Shown here: piece by piece, positions 41,821 to 49,965 of the stretch
Layout of the letters: every line of letters begins with the position of its first letter
Position numbering within the stretch: the stretch's first letter is position 1
Assembly (NCBI GenBank): GCA_965227905.1
Contig: OZ245780.1
Coordinates: forward strand, 558,001-622,000
DNA: 64,000 nucleotides
Direction: 5' to 3'
From: CBDDHT01 sp965227905
GTDB lineage: Bacteria; Pseudomonadota; Alphaproteobacteria; Rhizobiales; Methyloligellaceae
Program-made: the position numbers and the translations under genes
Notes under the pieces: model-generated
Told to the model about the DNA's origin: nothing
Seen by the model: the letters and a program-made list of their open reading frames with translations, nothing else
Database searches by the model: none

Positions 41821-43356
41821 TCAGTAGCTTGTCGGCCAGGCTTGCATCTCGTGTTTGCCCACCCCGTTGCTGCGGCGGAGGCGATAGACGTCGAGCATCC
41901 GGATCAGATAATCGCGTGTCTCTTGCGGTTTGATGACATTCTGGGCCGAATAGATGGTCGCCATGTCCCAGACCTCGATGTCTTGCTGGATTCCGGCAAG
42001 CGCGTCTTCGAAACCTTCGTCACCCGGATTCAATCCATGCACGATAGATGTGGCAAAGACCGGATCCATGAACGAGATCTCGGCCGTCGGCCATGCGATC
42101 ATCTCATCATTGTGGCGCCCTCCGCCCATTGCCACATAAGCGCGGCCATAGGCCTTGCGGACGAGAACGGTAATGCTTGGTACTGAAACGAGGCAGGTGG
42201 CATTCATGAAGTTCATGATCCACCCTGGCGCGCCTTTCTTTTCGGCGTCGGTTCCGACCACAAAACCGGGAGTGTCCATCAAACGCACCAGAGGAATATT
42301 GAACGAGTCGCAAAGCACCTGGAAGTCGATGATCTTCTTGCAGGCATCCGCCGAAAGAGCGCCGCCGCCGACCTGCGGATTATTCGCGATGATACCCACC
42401 GACTTGCCATCCAGTCGTGCGAGCCCGACAGTCGCCGGCTTGCCGAAACGCGGCTTGAGCTCGAAATAGCTGCCCTTGTCGACGATCGTCTCGACGATCT
42501 TGCGCATATTGTAGACCTGAGTCCGCTTTTCGGGCAGGACGTCCAAGATGGACGATTGATCCTGAGAGGCATCGTCTGCGACGGGATATTCGGGTGGTGC
42601 TTCGCCATTATGGGACGGCATGTAGGAGAGAAAGCGTTTGATCTCCTCCATGGCTTCTTCGTCCGTATCGACGAAGCGATCAATCAGCCCGGTGTTGTCC
42701 GCGTGAAGGCGCCAGCCGCCGAGATCCTCCAGATCGACCTTTTCGCCGATTGCCATTGAGACCAGGCGCGGGCTCGACACGGACATGATCGAGCCTTTCT
42801 TCATCACGGCGAAATCGGAGCAACAGCAGAGCCACGCTGACGAACCGAACGATGTGTTGAGCGCTGCCGCCACCCAGGGCGTTTCGCGGGTGCGGCGAAA
42901 CTGCGTCGGGTCGTTTCCAAGGAGCTGACCCATGCCGCGTGCGCCCATGGCATCGGGCAGACGAGCACCAGTCGACTCGCCAATATGGACGAAGGGCATG
43001 CCTTTGTTCGTTGCCGTACTCCGCAGATGTCCCATCTTCTTGGAGTTGGTGGCGCTGGTAGAGGCGCCTTTGGTGGTGAAATCATTGACGCACAGTGCGA
43101 TGTCGCGGCCGTTGACCTTTGCGAAGCCGCAGATCTTGCCGTCGCGCGGCGTAACGGCCTCGTCGTCTTTGATAACGCTGGAGGCGCCGAGGAGCCCTGT
43201 CTCGATAAAGCTGTTGTCGTCGACCAGGCACTCAACGCGTTCCCAGGCATTGAGCGATCCGCTTTCCTTCCGCTTGGCGAGTTTTGCCTCGCCGCCCATG
43301 GCACGCGCGCGCTCTCGACGGCGATCGAGTTCGGACAGAATTTGCTCATGCGCCAT
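41821..43356 (-). CDS. Acyl-CoA carboxylase carboxyltransferase (beta) subunit
   Basis: 511 aa, full length for the propionyl/methylmalonyl-type carboxyltransferase. Both crotonase-like halves are present: DIALCVNDFTTKGASTSATNSKKMGHLRSTA, HIGESTGARLPDAMGARGMGQLLG in the N half; ARLDGKSVGIIANNPQVGGGALSADACKKIIDFQVLCDSFNIPLVRLMDTPGFVVGTDAEKKG in the C half, with AMGGGRHNDEMIAWPTAEISFMDP. It transfers a carboxyl group between biotin and an acyl-CoA. The single-domain biotin carrier at 38445 is the likely partner. First gene of an operon with the acyl-CoA synthetase; divergent from an SDR. Confidence 0.9.
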   Translation of the reverse strand: MAHEQILSELDRRRERARAMGGEAKLAKRKESGSLNAWERVECLVDDNSFIETGLLGASSVIKDDEAVTPRDGKICGFAKVNGRDIALCVNDFTTKGASTSATNSKKMGHLRSTATNKGMPFVHIGESTGARLPDAMGARGMGQLLGNDPTQFRRTRETPWVAAALNTSFGSSAWLCCCSDFAVMKKGSIMSVSSPRLVSMAIGEKVDLEDLGGWRLHADNTGLIDRFVDTDEEAMEEIKRFLSYMPSHNGEAPPEYPVADDASQDQSSILDVLPEKRTQVYNMRKIVETIVDKGSYFELKPRFGKPATVGLARLDGKSVGIIANNPQVGGGALSADACKKIIDFQVLCDSFNIPLVRLMDTPGFVVGTDAEKKGAPGWIMNFMNATCLVSVPSITVLVRKAYGRAYVAMGGGRHNDEMIAWPTAEISFMDPVFATSIVHGLNPGDEGFEDALAGIQQDIEVWDMATIYSAQNVIKPQETRDYLIRMLDVYRLRRSNGVGKHEMQAWPTSY

Positions 43357-43504
43357 GGTATTTTCACCTCAGATTTGGGGCTGTGTTCGACAGGCCTGCA
43401 CTTGACACAGACGCTTCGAACAAAGCTACTTTCGCGCGCAAAAACGCCACGAGGCCGCGTTGCGTGTCAAGTGGCGGTCGGTGAACCGGAGAGGATCCAT
43501 TCCT

Positions 43505-44254
43505 ATGTCTGAAGAGAGCAGGCGCGTTGCAATCATCACGGGTTCCGCCAGGAACATCGGCCGGGCAACGGCCTTGGCGCTTGCCGCCGACGGAATATCG
43601 GTGGTTGTCCATGCCCGGCATGATAAAGACGGCGTTGATGAAACCGTTGCCCTTGTCGAGCAGGGCGGCGTTGAAGCGTGTGGCCATCTCTCGGATATCA
43701 CGACAGAGGACGGTGCAGCCTCTCTCATCCAGACGGCGATCGACCGGTTCGGCTGTATCGACATCCTCATCAACAATGCGTCTATAAGGCGTAACGCACC
43801 ATTGACGGATATCTCGCTCGAAGAATGGCGGGACGTCTTGGCCGTCTGCCTGGACGGAGCCTTTCTTTGTACAAGGGCCGCGGTACCGCATATGCGCACC
43901 CAGGGCAGCGGCCGGATCGTCAATGTCGGAGGCCTCGCCGGCCATCGCGGCATGATGGGCCGCGCCCATGTCGGTGCTGCCAAGTCCGGACTGATCGGTT
44001 TCACGAAAGCGCTCGCGACCGAGCTTGCCGGCGACGGCATCGTCGCCAACTGCGTCGTCCCTGGCCTCATCGAGACCAAGCGTGGGGCTGCTGCCGGCGG
44101 AAAGCCCGATCACCCGCTTGGCCTTGGCACACTTGTTGGCCGAGAAGGTTATCCCGAGGAAGTCGCCATGTGGATCGCCACTCTCTGCCGATTGGAGGCT
44201 GCTTTCACAACCGGCGAGACAATCCATGTGAACGGCGGCGCCTACTTGCCGTAG
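43505..44254 (+). CDS. SDR-family protein with altered catalytic residues
   Basis: 249 aa from ATG 43505 with GGAGAGG upstream. The Rossmann motif is TGSARNIGRA (12-21) and NNAS is at 90-93. The fold ends in the usual GETIHVNGGAYLP. The active-site Ser position (VNVGG, 140-143) is Gly, and the YxxxK motif reads HVGAAK, so Tyr156 is Val while Lys160 stays. Closely similar HV..AK variants exist as an SDR subgroup, so this is probably not decay. It may bind NAD(P) and an acyl-CoA or quinone without standard carbonyl reduction. Divergent from the carboxyltransferase operon. Confidence 0.85.
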   Translation: MSEESRRVAIITGSARNIGRATALALAADGISVVVHARHDKDGVDETVALVEQGGVEACGHLSDITTEDGAASLIQTAIDRFGCIDILINNASIRRNAPLTDISLEEWRDVLAVCLDGAFLCTRAAVPHMRTQGSGRIVNVGGLAGHRGMMGRAHVGAAKSGLIGFTKALATELAGDGIVANCVVPGLIETKRGAAAGGKPDHPLGLGTLVGREGYPEEVAMWIATLCRLEAAFTTGETIHVNGGAYLP

Positions 44255-44286
44255 GTGAGTGGCTTGTGCGCTCCGGTGGGATCGTG

Positions 44287-44419
44287 CCGTGGTTTTGAAA
44301 TTGGGTTTGTTTCGCTCACGGCTATTCCGCGCTGGTGGCGCGGGCCTCCGCGGGGGCGCCCTGGCCGGGCGGAGGCCGGTTGGCCTTGCCTCGCTGGTCG
44401 CTCGGTTATTCTTGGTTCA
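44287..44419 (+). repeat. Dispersed GC-rich repeat, copy C (subtype 2)
   Basis: GTGCCGTGGTTTTG lead, TTTCGCTCACGGCTATTCCGC, core GGCCTCCGCGGGGGCGCC, and arm GGCCTTGCCTCGCTGG followed by CGCTCGGTTATTCTTGGTTC. It is a direct repeat of copy D, 180 bp away. Confidence 0.8.
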
Positions 44420-44462
44420 ATGTAGGATTGTGCTGAGTAGCTGGTGCTGTCCGGCAGAATGG

Positions 44463-44598
44463 TGCCGTGTTGTTGGATCTAGGTTCGTTTCGCTCACGGC
44501 TATTCCGCGCTGGAGCGCGGGCCTCCGCGGGGGCGCCCTGACCGGGCGGCGGCCGGTTGGCCTTGCCTCGCTAGTCGCTCGGTTATTCGTGGTTCCAT
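44463..44598 (+). repeat. Dispersed GC-rich repeat, copy D (subtype 2)
   Basis: It has GGATCTAGGTTCGTTTCGCTC, the same core and the arm GGCCTTGCCTCGCTAG followed by CGCTCGGTTATTCGTGG. It pairs in inverted orientation with copy E across a short hairpin. Confidence 0.8.
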
Positions 44599-44606
44599 GA
44601 GAGATT

Positions 44607-44634
44607 GTGCCGTATTGACGGTGCAATACGGCAC
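44607..44634. terminator. Perfect 11 bp stem hairpin between repeats D and E
   Basis: GTGCCGTATTG-N6-CAATACGGCAC. The stem repeats the GTGCCGT lead seen at the start of copies C and D. It sits at the centre of the D/E inverted pair and extends it. There is no U run, so terminator function is only suggested. Confidence 0.5.
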
Positions 44635-44650
44635 GATTTGCGATGGGTCC

Positions 44651-44779
44651 GAGACAACCGCGCCTTAGTGGCGCGGCAAGCGCGACCGCGCGCCGCCCGG
44701 TCAGGGCGCCCCCGCGGAGGCCCGCGCATCAGCGCGGAATAGCCGTGAGCGAAACAAACCGGGATCTTTCAACACGGCG
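44651..44779 (-). repeat. Dispersed GC-rich repeat, copy E (subtype 1), inverted
   Basis: On the minus strand: GATCCC-GGTTTGTTTCGCTCACGG, the conserved core and the subtype 1 arm GCGCGGTCGCGCTTGCC-GCGCCACTAAGGCGCGG. That arm is identical over a long stretch to copy A more than 43 kb away. Confidence 0.8.
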
Positions 44780-44841
44780 CCATCGCGCCGTACAACGCCG
44801 GCCTCACAGCACCGACTCGCCGAACAGCATCCGTCGACAGC

Positions 44842-45921
44842 CTATGTGGCGAACCGCTCCCGAGTTAATGTCGAAGCTTCCAGTTTCTTGCGATTCATCT
44901 GCGGCCAGAAGCCTGCTGGTATCACCATCTCGCCCTTATCAAATCCGAGCGGCGTCTCCAGTAGTCGAGCCTCGGGACGCACCTTCAGATAGCCGTTGAA
45001 CTCTCCGGCATTGTCGATGGTCCGACGCGCGACGCACGCCTCCATCCAGCAATTGATCTCCGACCCCAGGCCGTCGCCGAGCACCGCATCCATGCCGTTC
45101 GTTTTGACGTGACTGATTGCCGACTCTAGCCCCGCCATCGATCCGAAGCGCTTGAGCTTCACTTTGCAAAGCCCGACGCCATCGATCATCGCGGCGCGGT
45201 CAATATCGGCCAGAGCACAGATCGGCTCGTCAAGCATCAGGGGAACCTGCGAGAATTTTGCGACCGCCGTGTTGGCGTCCCAATCCTCCGCGGCACAAGG
45301 TTGTTCAAACAACGCAATGTTCTGCGGATCAATCGACGTCGCAAAGGAAATGGCATCTTCGCGGTTGAACGCGCGATTGGCGTCTATGCGGAGCGTTGCA
45401 CGGCCGTTTGCAGCGTCTTGAATGGCAGACACCCGATTCAAGTCGGCTCGCACGTCTTTGCCAACTTTGATCTTGAACGTGCGAAACCCTTCCTCCAATC
45501 GGCGTTCGACTTCCTCGGCAACTTCCGAAGCATCCACGGCGTTGAAGGGTGTCAGAAGCGGCAGTCGTGTCTCGTTTGCCGTCTCGAGCATTACCGGGCG
45601 CGTCAGCATCTCGAGTGCGGTGACGAGAGCCGTCGCCGCGACTTTGCTGCGTATCGATGCTTCCGAAACCATCTTGGTTGCGGCCTCAGTATCGAGACCA
45701 ACAAGCCGTTCGGCAAACTCTCGGGCGAATGCCCAACCGCCCTCGCGCGTCTCTTCGCTTGAACCGGGCGAGATGTGCTGCTCGCCCCAACCCTTTCGGC
45801 CATCGCCATCGCGGATTTCGACCACGATAGGCTCGAACGTCTCGAATGTGCGGTAAGACAGCCGATAGGGTGTCGACAAGGGCAGGTCGACCCGTCGGAG
45901 AGTAACTTCCGAAATGCTCAC
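44842..45921 (-). CDS. Enolase-superfamily (mandelate racemase/muconate lactonizing) enzyme 1
   Basis: 359 aa from a GTG. The catalytic set of the MLE subgroup is intact: KxK at Lys150/Lys152 (TFKIKVG), metal ligands Asp180 (RIDAN), Glu206 (LFEQP) and Asp231 (MLDEP), and the second Lys pair around 255-257 (KVKLKRFG). It abstracts the alpha-proton of a carboxylate with Mg2+. Lactonisation, racemisation or dipeptide epimerisation are all possible. It lies 5 bp after the TauD-like gene and is a paralogue of the enzyme at 46943. Confidence 0.88.
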   Translation of the reverse strand: MSISEVTLRRVDLPLSTPYRLSYRTFETFEPIVVEIRDGDGRKGWGEQHISPGSSEETREGGWAFAREFAERLVGLDTEAATKMVSEASIRSKVAATALVTALEMLTRPVMLETANETRLPLLTPFNAVDASEVAEEVERRLEEGFRTFKIKVGKDVRADLNRVSAIQDAANGRATLRIDANRAFNREDAISFATSIDPQNIALFEQPCAAEDWDANTAVAKFSQVPLMLDEPICALADIDRAAMIDGVGLCKVKLKRFGSMAGLESAISHVKTNGMDAVLGDGLGSEINCWMEACVARRTIDNAGEFNGYLKVRPEARLLETPLGFDKGEMVIPAGFWPQMNRKKLEASTLTRERFAT

Positions 45922-45926
45922 TGTGG

Positions 45927-46829
45927 CTAGCGCGTCGGGACCGAGCCTTTGATCTGCGTGCGATGCATGATCCGTCGGTGGCTCGCATCGAAGCTATCGC
46001 GGCGATGCATAGCGGCGCGATTGTCCCACAGCACGATATCGCCCTGGCGCCATTGGTGATGCCAGGTGAATTTGTCCTGCAGCGTGTGCGACCACAGCGC
46101 GTCGAGCAGTTCTTCCGATTCCGCCACATCCAAGCCCATGACATAGCCATGTTGGCGGCGGCCGAGATAGATCGCCTTGCGGCCTGACTCCGGATGAATG
46201 TGATAGGCGGGATGAACGGCGCCCGGACTGGTCGTGACGTCACTCACCTCGGGCAGGTGGGTCCGCTGCTCGCCCGTGCTGTTCAGTGTCGCGTCGTGTT
46301 TCAGTGACAGTTCCTCAATGCGTGCTTTCAGCGCATCGGGAAGAGACTCGTAAGCGGCATAACAATTCAAAAACCCGGTGTCGCCGCCTGACGGGGGAAC
46401 CTCGACCGCATAAAGGGCACTGCCTTTCGGAGGCACAGGATTATAACTCATGTCGGCATGCCATGCGGCCTCGCTGTTGCCCAGTGCGCCAATGAGTTTG
46501 CCGTCTTCGACAACGTTCGAGATGACCGCGATCATCGGGTAGTCGGGAACGGCAGGCCGGCCGTTCTGATCGAGCGGTGCCTCATCCAGCTCACCGAACC
46601 TTGCCGAGAACTCCGTGAGATCTCCATCGGTCAGATCCTGGTCGCGGAACAGCAGGACGAGATGCTTGATCCAGGCATCATGAATGACCTCGAAGGCTTC
46701 TTCAGAAAGACTGCTCAGATCGACCCCGCGGATTTCAGCACCGATATGTTCTGAGCAGGGAACCACTTCGATGCCGCCGCTCTGCCATGGTTGTTGCGGA
46801 GGGAGGGCGCTTCCGGTCTGCAAACTCAT
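45927..46829 (-). CDS. TauD/TfdA-family Fe(II)/2-oxoglutarate dioxygenase
   Basis: 300 aa. VVPCSEHIGAEIRGVDLSSL start; HxD at His124/Asp126 (AAWHADMSY); distal His in AAMHRRDSFDASHRRIMHRTQIKG, which also carries the 2-oxoglutarate Arg. It sits between two enolase-superfamily genes on the same strand, so it should oxidise the same substrate or its product. The pairing with an organic-acid uptake operon suggests a carboxylate substrate. Distinct from the TauD-like proteins at 20209 and 29500. Confidence 0.88.
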   Translation of the reverse strand: MSLQTGSALPPQQPWQSGGIEVVPCSEHIGAEIRGVDLSSLSEEAFEVIHDAWIKHLVLLFRDQDLTDGDLTEFSARFGELDEAPLDQNGRPAVPDYPMIAVISNVVEDGKLIGALGNSEAAWHADMSYNPVPPKGSALYAVEVPPSGGDTGFLNCYAAYESLPDALKARIEELSLKHDATLNSTGEQRTHLPEVSDVTTSPGAVHPAYHIHPESGRKAIYLGRRQHGYVMGLDVAESEELLDALWSHTLQDKFTWHHQWRQGDIVLWDNRAAMHRRDSFDASHRRIMHRTQIKGSVPTR

Positions 46830-46942
46830 TTTGAACGTTCCTCTTCGTTGCCTGCCCTTTTATCAGGTCAGTGTGTTCGTATTGCGCGCTAGTCTACCGC
46901 GTGGGCGATGCGATGCCACGATGCGTGTTGCCGCGGTGGTGT

Positions 46943-48040
46943 CTATTCCGCCGCTCGACTGCCGCCCGCTGTGCTGACGTCGGCGCGCGCTACTGCAAGG
47001 CGTTCGATGGCGTCATGGTCGAGCGTCGGTCGGTAGCCGGCGGGAATCACGATAGCACCATCTTCGAAAGCAAGCGGTTCTTCGAAAACCGTCTGTTTGA
47101 ACTTCAGAAAGCCGTTCATCTCGCCGGCATTGTCGATGGCATGGCGTGCGACGCAGGCTTCCTGCCAGCATCCGATTTCCGTCGCCGTCCCATCGCCGAG
47201 AACCGGTGTCATGCCTTTTGAGCGGATACGGTCGAGGCCATCGCGCAGCCGATCGAGACCGCCGAGCTTCTTCAGCTTCAGCTTTACGAATCCGACACCG
47301 GCGATATCACCGGCCCGGTCGATATCGTCGAGGCCGTAGATCGACTCGTCCAGCATGACCGGTACCCGTGAGACCTCGGCGACAGCCGCATTGCCGGCCC
47401 AGTCGGCATTGGCACACGGCTGCTCGAAGAGCTCGATGCCTTCCGGGTCCAACCCGGCTCCGAATTCGCTTCCCTGTTCCGGTGAATAGGAGTGGTTGGC
47501 GTCTATGCGCATGGTTGCCCGCCCGGCAACAGCGTCCTGGATCGCGGCGACACGCGCCAGATCCTCGGCGACCTCGAATCCCACCTTGATCTTGAGTGTC
47601 TTGAAACCTTCCGACAGTGTCTTTTCGATTTCGTCCGGGATCGCCATGACATCGAAGCTTTGGACAGGCTGCAGCAGTGGCACCCGTGTGGTCTCGTTCA
47701 CAGCCAATTGCGAATTGTTGTCCAGCATTTCCAATGCCACGTAGAGGACGCTTGCAGCCGTCGGATCCGTTTCCAAGAAAGGTTCGATCTTCTTGCGTGC
47801 GTCTGCGGACGACAAGCCCGGCAGGTCCGCTGCTAATCTTTGCAGCAGCGCCCAACCGCCCTCGGGCGTTTCGTGGCTGTAACCTGGGGAGATCTCGGCT
47901 TCGCCGAATGCAGTGCGTCCCTCGCTGTCGGATATTTCGGTGACCAGAGGCGCGAAAGAATTGAAGGTTGTGTAGGAAACCTTATAGGGTCGGACCAGCG
48001 CGAGATCGAGCTGGAATAAATTGATCCGCTCAATTGCCAT
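46943..48040 (-). CDS. Enolase-superfamily (mandelate racemase/muconate lactonizing) enzyme 2
   Basis: 365 aa. Same motifs as its paralogue: LKIKVGFEVAEDLARVAAIQDAVAGRATMRIDAN, LFEQPCA, MLDESIYGLDDIDRA and KLKLKKLGG. The third metal-ligand motif is DES instead of DEP. First gene of an operon with the TauD-like enzyme and the second paralogue. Two such enzymes with one dioxygenase may act on two stereoisomers or two successive intermediates; this is inference. Its promoter region is shared with the TTT operon and contains a perfect palindrome. Confidence 0.88.
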   Translation of the reverse strand: MAIERINLFQLDLALVRPYKVSYTTFNSFAPLVTEISDSEGRTAFGEAEISPGYSHETPEGGWALLQRLAADLPGLSSADARKKIEPFLETDPTAASVLYVALEMLDNNSQLAVNETTRVPLLQPVQSFDVMAIPDEIEKTLSEGFKTLKIKVGFEVAEDLARVAAIQDAVAGRATMRIDANHSYSPEQGSEFGAGLDPEGIELFEQPCANADWAGNAAVAEVSRVPVMLDESIYGLDDIDRAGDIAGVGFVKLKLKKLGGLDRLRDGLDRIRSKGMTPVLGDGTATEIGCWQEACVARHAIDNAGEMNGFLKFKQTVFEEPLAFEDGAIVIPAGYRPTLDHDAIERLAVARADVSTAGGSRAAE

Positions 48041-48086
48041 ATTCGTCAGGCTTTAGTTGCCTCCTCCAAACCGTAGCGTTTATCCT

Positions 48087-48117
48087 CAAAATCGTTCCGG
48101 TATACGGAACGATTTTG
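48087..48117. promoter_or_regulatory. Perfect 13+13 bp palindromic operator candidate
   Basis: CAAAATCGTTCCG-GTATA-CGGAACGATTTTG. All 13 positions of each arm match. It lies between the divergent starts at 48040 and 48191, so one dimeric regulator could control both uptake and catabolic genes. The GTTCCG-N5-CGGAAC centre resembles sites of IclR- or GntR-type regulators. No regulator gene of those families is next to it. Confidence 0.65.
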
Positions 48118-48190
48118 CTCATTTGTGTAGCAATGCGTCAAGGCCCGCCGGGGTGTGCCGGCGGGTTGACTATCGGAGGAAGCAAAAAAA

Positions 48191-49201
48191 ATGAAATTGT
48201 TTACAAAAGCCGCGCTTGTATGCGGTCTGCTCGCCGCCCCGGCGGCTGCATTTGCCATGGAAATCAAAAAGCCTGGCGATTATCCGAAACGACCCATCAC
48301 GATCATCGTCTGTTATGGCAAGGGCGGCGGCTCCGACCAGGCCGTGGCTGCCATGCAGGGACCGTCTGCAAAAATACTCGGCGTGAAGATCAACAAGGTC
48401 AACAAGCCCGGTGGTGGCGGCGTCAACTGCCTGCCAGATTTCCAGCAGGCGCCTGCCGATGGCTATACGATCCTGCAGCATGCGGATTCGATGATTTCGA
48501 CCTATGTACAAGGCCGGCACAACGTCCATCCGAGCAAGGACGTCACACCGCTGGTGGTGATGAATGTGGCGCCGACCGCTCTCTTCATCAAAAAAGGCGA
48601 CGAGCGTTTCTATGAGAATGGCAAGCCGAGCTGGGACAAGGTCGTTGCGCATGCCAAGAAGAACAAGCTGACCGTCTCGAACCTGAACGTCGCCATGGAA
48701 CTCGTCTCGATGGCCAAGGTCGAGGAGCATTTCGGCATCAAGGTGAAGCAGGTTCTGTTCGACAAGCCGGCACAGCGCTATGGCGCGGTGATCGGCGGCA
48801 AGCTCGACGTTCTGATGGAGCAACCGGGCGATGTCATCAAGCACGTCCAGGCCGGCAAGCTTGAGCCGGTCCTTGCAATCTGGCCAGAACGCTTCAAGGT
48901 CTTTCCGGACACGAAAGCGGCCGGTGCCGATTACAAGATGAACTGGGATCCGCTGCTTCGCGTGCGCGGTCTCTGGGTCAAGAAAGACACGCCTAAGGAA
49001 ATCCGGGATTATCTCGAAGCCGTCTTCAAGAAGGCCTGGAATGATGCCGGGCATCAGGATTTCCTGAAGCGCAAGAGCCTCGATATTGTCAATTCCTACC
49101 TCGATGCGGCCGGAACCTTGAAGATGACAGAAGCGGCAATCGACGCTTATGTGAAGATCTTCAAAGAGTCCGGTCAACCTCTGCGCAAGGACATGCAATA
49201 G
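48191..49201 (+). CDS. tctC: TTT substrate-binding protein (TctC/Bug family)
   Basis: 336 aa. GGAGGA lies ten bases upstream. A signal peptide (FTKAALVCGLLAAPAAAFA) is followed by the Bug pattern: YPKRPITIIVCYGKGGGSDQAVAAM, KVNKPGGGGVNCLPDFQQAPADGYTILQH and AQRYGAVIGGKLDVLMEQPGDV. It binds a carboxylate in the periplasm for the TctAB permease encoded next. The family usually has an Asp-containing pocket for dicarboxyl or aromatic acids. First gene of the operon and divergent from the enolase/TauD genes, its likely substrate users. Confidence 0.88.
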   Translation: MKLFTKAALVCGLLAAPAAAFAMEIKKPGDYPKRPITIIVCYGKGGGSDQAVAAMQGPSAKILGVKINKVNKPGGGGVNCLPDFQQAPADGYTILQHADSMISTYVQGRHNVHPSKDVTPLVVMNVAPTALFIKKGDERFYENGKPSWDKVVAHAKKNKLTVSNLNVAMELVSMAKVEEHFGIKVKQVLFDKPAQRYGAVIGGKLDVLMEQPGDVIKHVQAGKLEPVLAIWPERFKVFPDTKAAGADYKMNWDPLLRVRGLWVKKDTPKEIRDYLEAVFKKAWNDAGHQDFLKRKSLDIVNSYLDAAGTLKMTEAAIDAYVKIFKESGQPLRKDMQ

Positions 49202-49224
49202 TGCAGAGATAGGATCACGGATAA

Positions 49225-49253
49225 CCCGCGCGCCGGCTTCCCTGGCGCGCGGG
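49225..49253 (+). terminator. Strong GC hairpin after tctC
   Basis: CCCGCGCGCC-N9-GGCGCGCGGG, a perfect 10 bp stem 23 bp after the stop. It lacks a U run. In binding-protein-dependent transport operons such a hairpin lowers expression of the permease genes relative to the binding protein and protects the upstream mRNA. Confidence 0.6.
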
Positions 49254-49412
49254 CTCTCGTCATCCTGGTTCGTGTCGTAGTGGCCGTCGCGGCGTTCCAG
49301 CCGTTCTCGCCTCGTTGGGTCGGGTCGGTCGCATATACCCAAGTGTAGTTGAGTCCTGCCCGTCACGCGGCAAAGCAAGGCTTACCATGTGACGCCCACA
49401 AGGAACGACTCT

Positions 49413-49955
49413 ATGTCGGCTAAGCCTCCCTCGAAGACTATCGATATTGTCAAACTGGAAGCGCTTGCCTGGCTAGCCATCGCTCTTGGCGCTTACTGGG
49501 TGGCTCAACCATTCGACAACCCGCTGCCCTTCTTTGCGCCTGGCGCCGCCTTTTGGCCGAAGGTCGTCATCGCCTTGATCTTTGTCTCGGCGGTGGTTCT
49601 GCTGGTCTCTCGGTTCTTGCCGCAAAGCCGGCGCGAGGAAGAAGAGCTACCCTTTGTCGAAGAAGCCCCTGACGACCTCCCGCCAGCGACCTGGCGGACG
49701 ATTGCCCTCTTTGTCCTGCCGGTCATCTGGACCTATGGCATGCACAAGATGGGCTTTCTCCTCGTGACACCCTTCTTCATTCTTGCCTTCACGTGGCTCA
49801 TGGGTGTTCGAAAGCTATCGACGCTCGTGACTTTCACTCTCGCCTTCTATGCCGGCCTGGTTTTGGTGTTCTACAAGATCATTTTTACCTCTCTGCCCAT
49901 GGGCGCGGGGGCGTTCAATGCCATCAATGGCGAACTCATGGCACTGATCCAGTAG
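49413..49955 (+). CDS. tctB: TTT small membrane subunit (TctB family)
   Basis: 180 aa from ATG 49413, with AAGGAA upstream. Four helices (LEALAWLAIALGAYWVAQPF, WPKVVIALIFVSAVVLLVSRFL, TIALFVLPVIWTYGMHKMGFLLVTPFFILAFTWLMGV, LVTFTLAFYAGLVLVFYKIIFT) match the size and topology of TctB. Low conservation is normal for this subunit. It ends 10 bp before tctA. Confidence 0.82.
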   Translation: MSAKPPSKTIDIVKLEALAWLAIALGAYWVAQPFDNPLPFFAPGAAFWPKVVIALIFVSAVVLLVSRFLPQSRREEEELPFVEEAPDDLPPATWRTIALFVLPVIWTYGMHKMGFLLVTPFFILAFTWLMGVRKLSTLVTFTLAFYAGLVLVFYKIIFTSLPMGAGAFNAINGELMALIQ

Positions 49956-49965
49956 GGGCCTGGCG

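Larger units (their letters stand above)
44255..44841. other. Intergenic repeat cluster
   Basis: No gene is seen. The stretch is almost filled by three copies of the GC-rich dispersed repeat (two direct, one inverted) and an 11 bp stem hairpin between the second and third. It separates the SDR gene from the convergent enolase-superfamily operon. Confidence 0.75.

Noticed and set aside
48170..49378. 402-codon open frame antisense to tctC
   Set aside because: Opposite a clear TctC gene; composition is that of a shadow frame (His/Arg/Leu/Asp rich without motifs).
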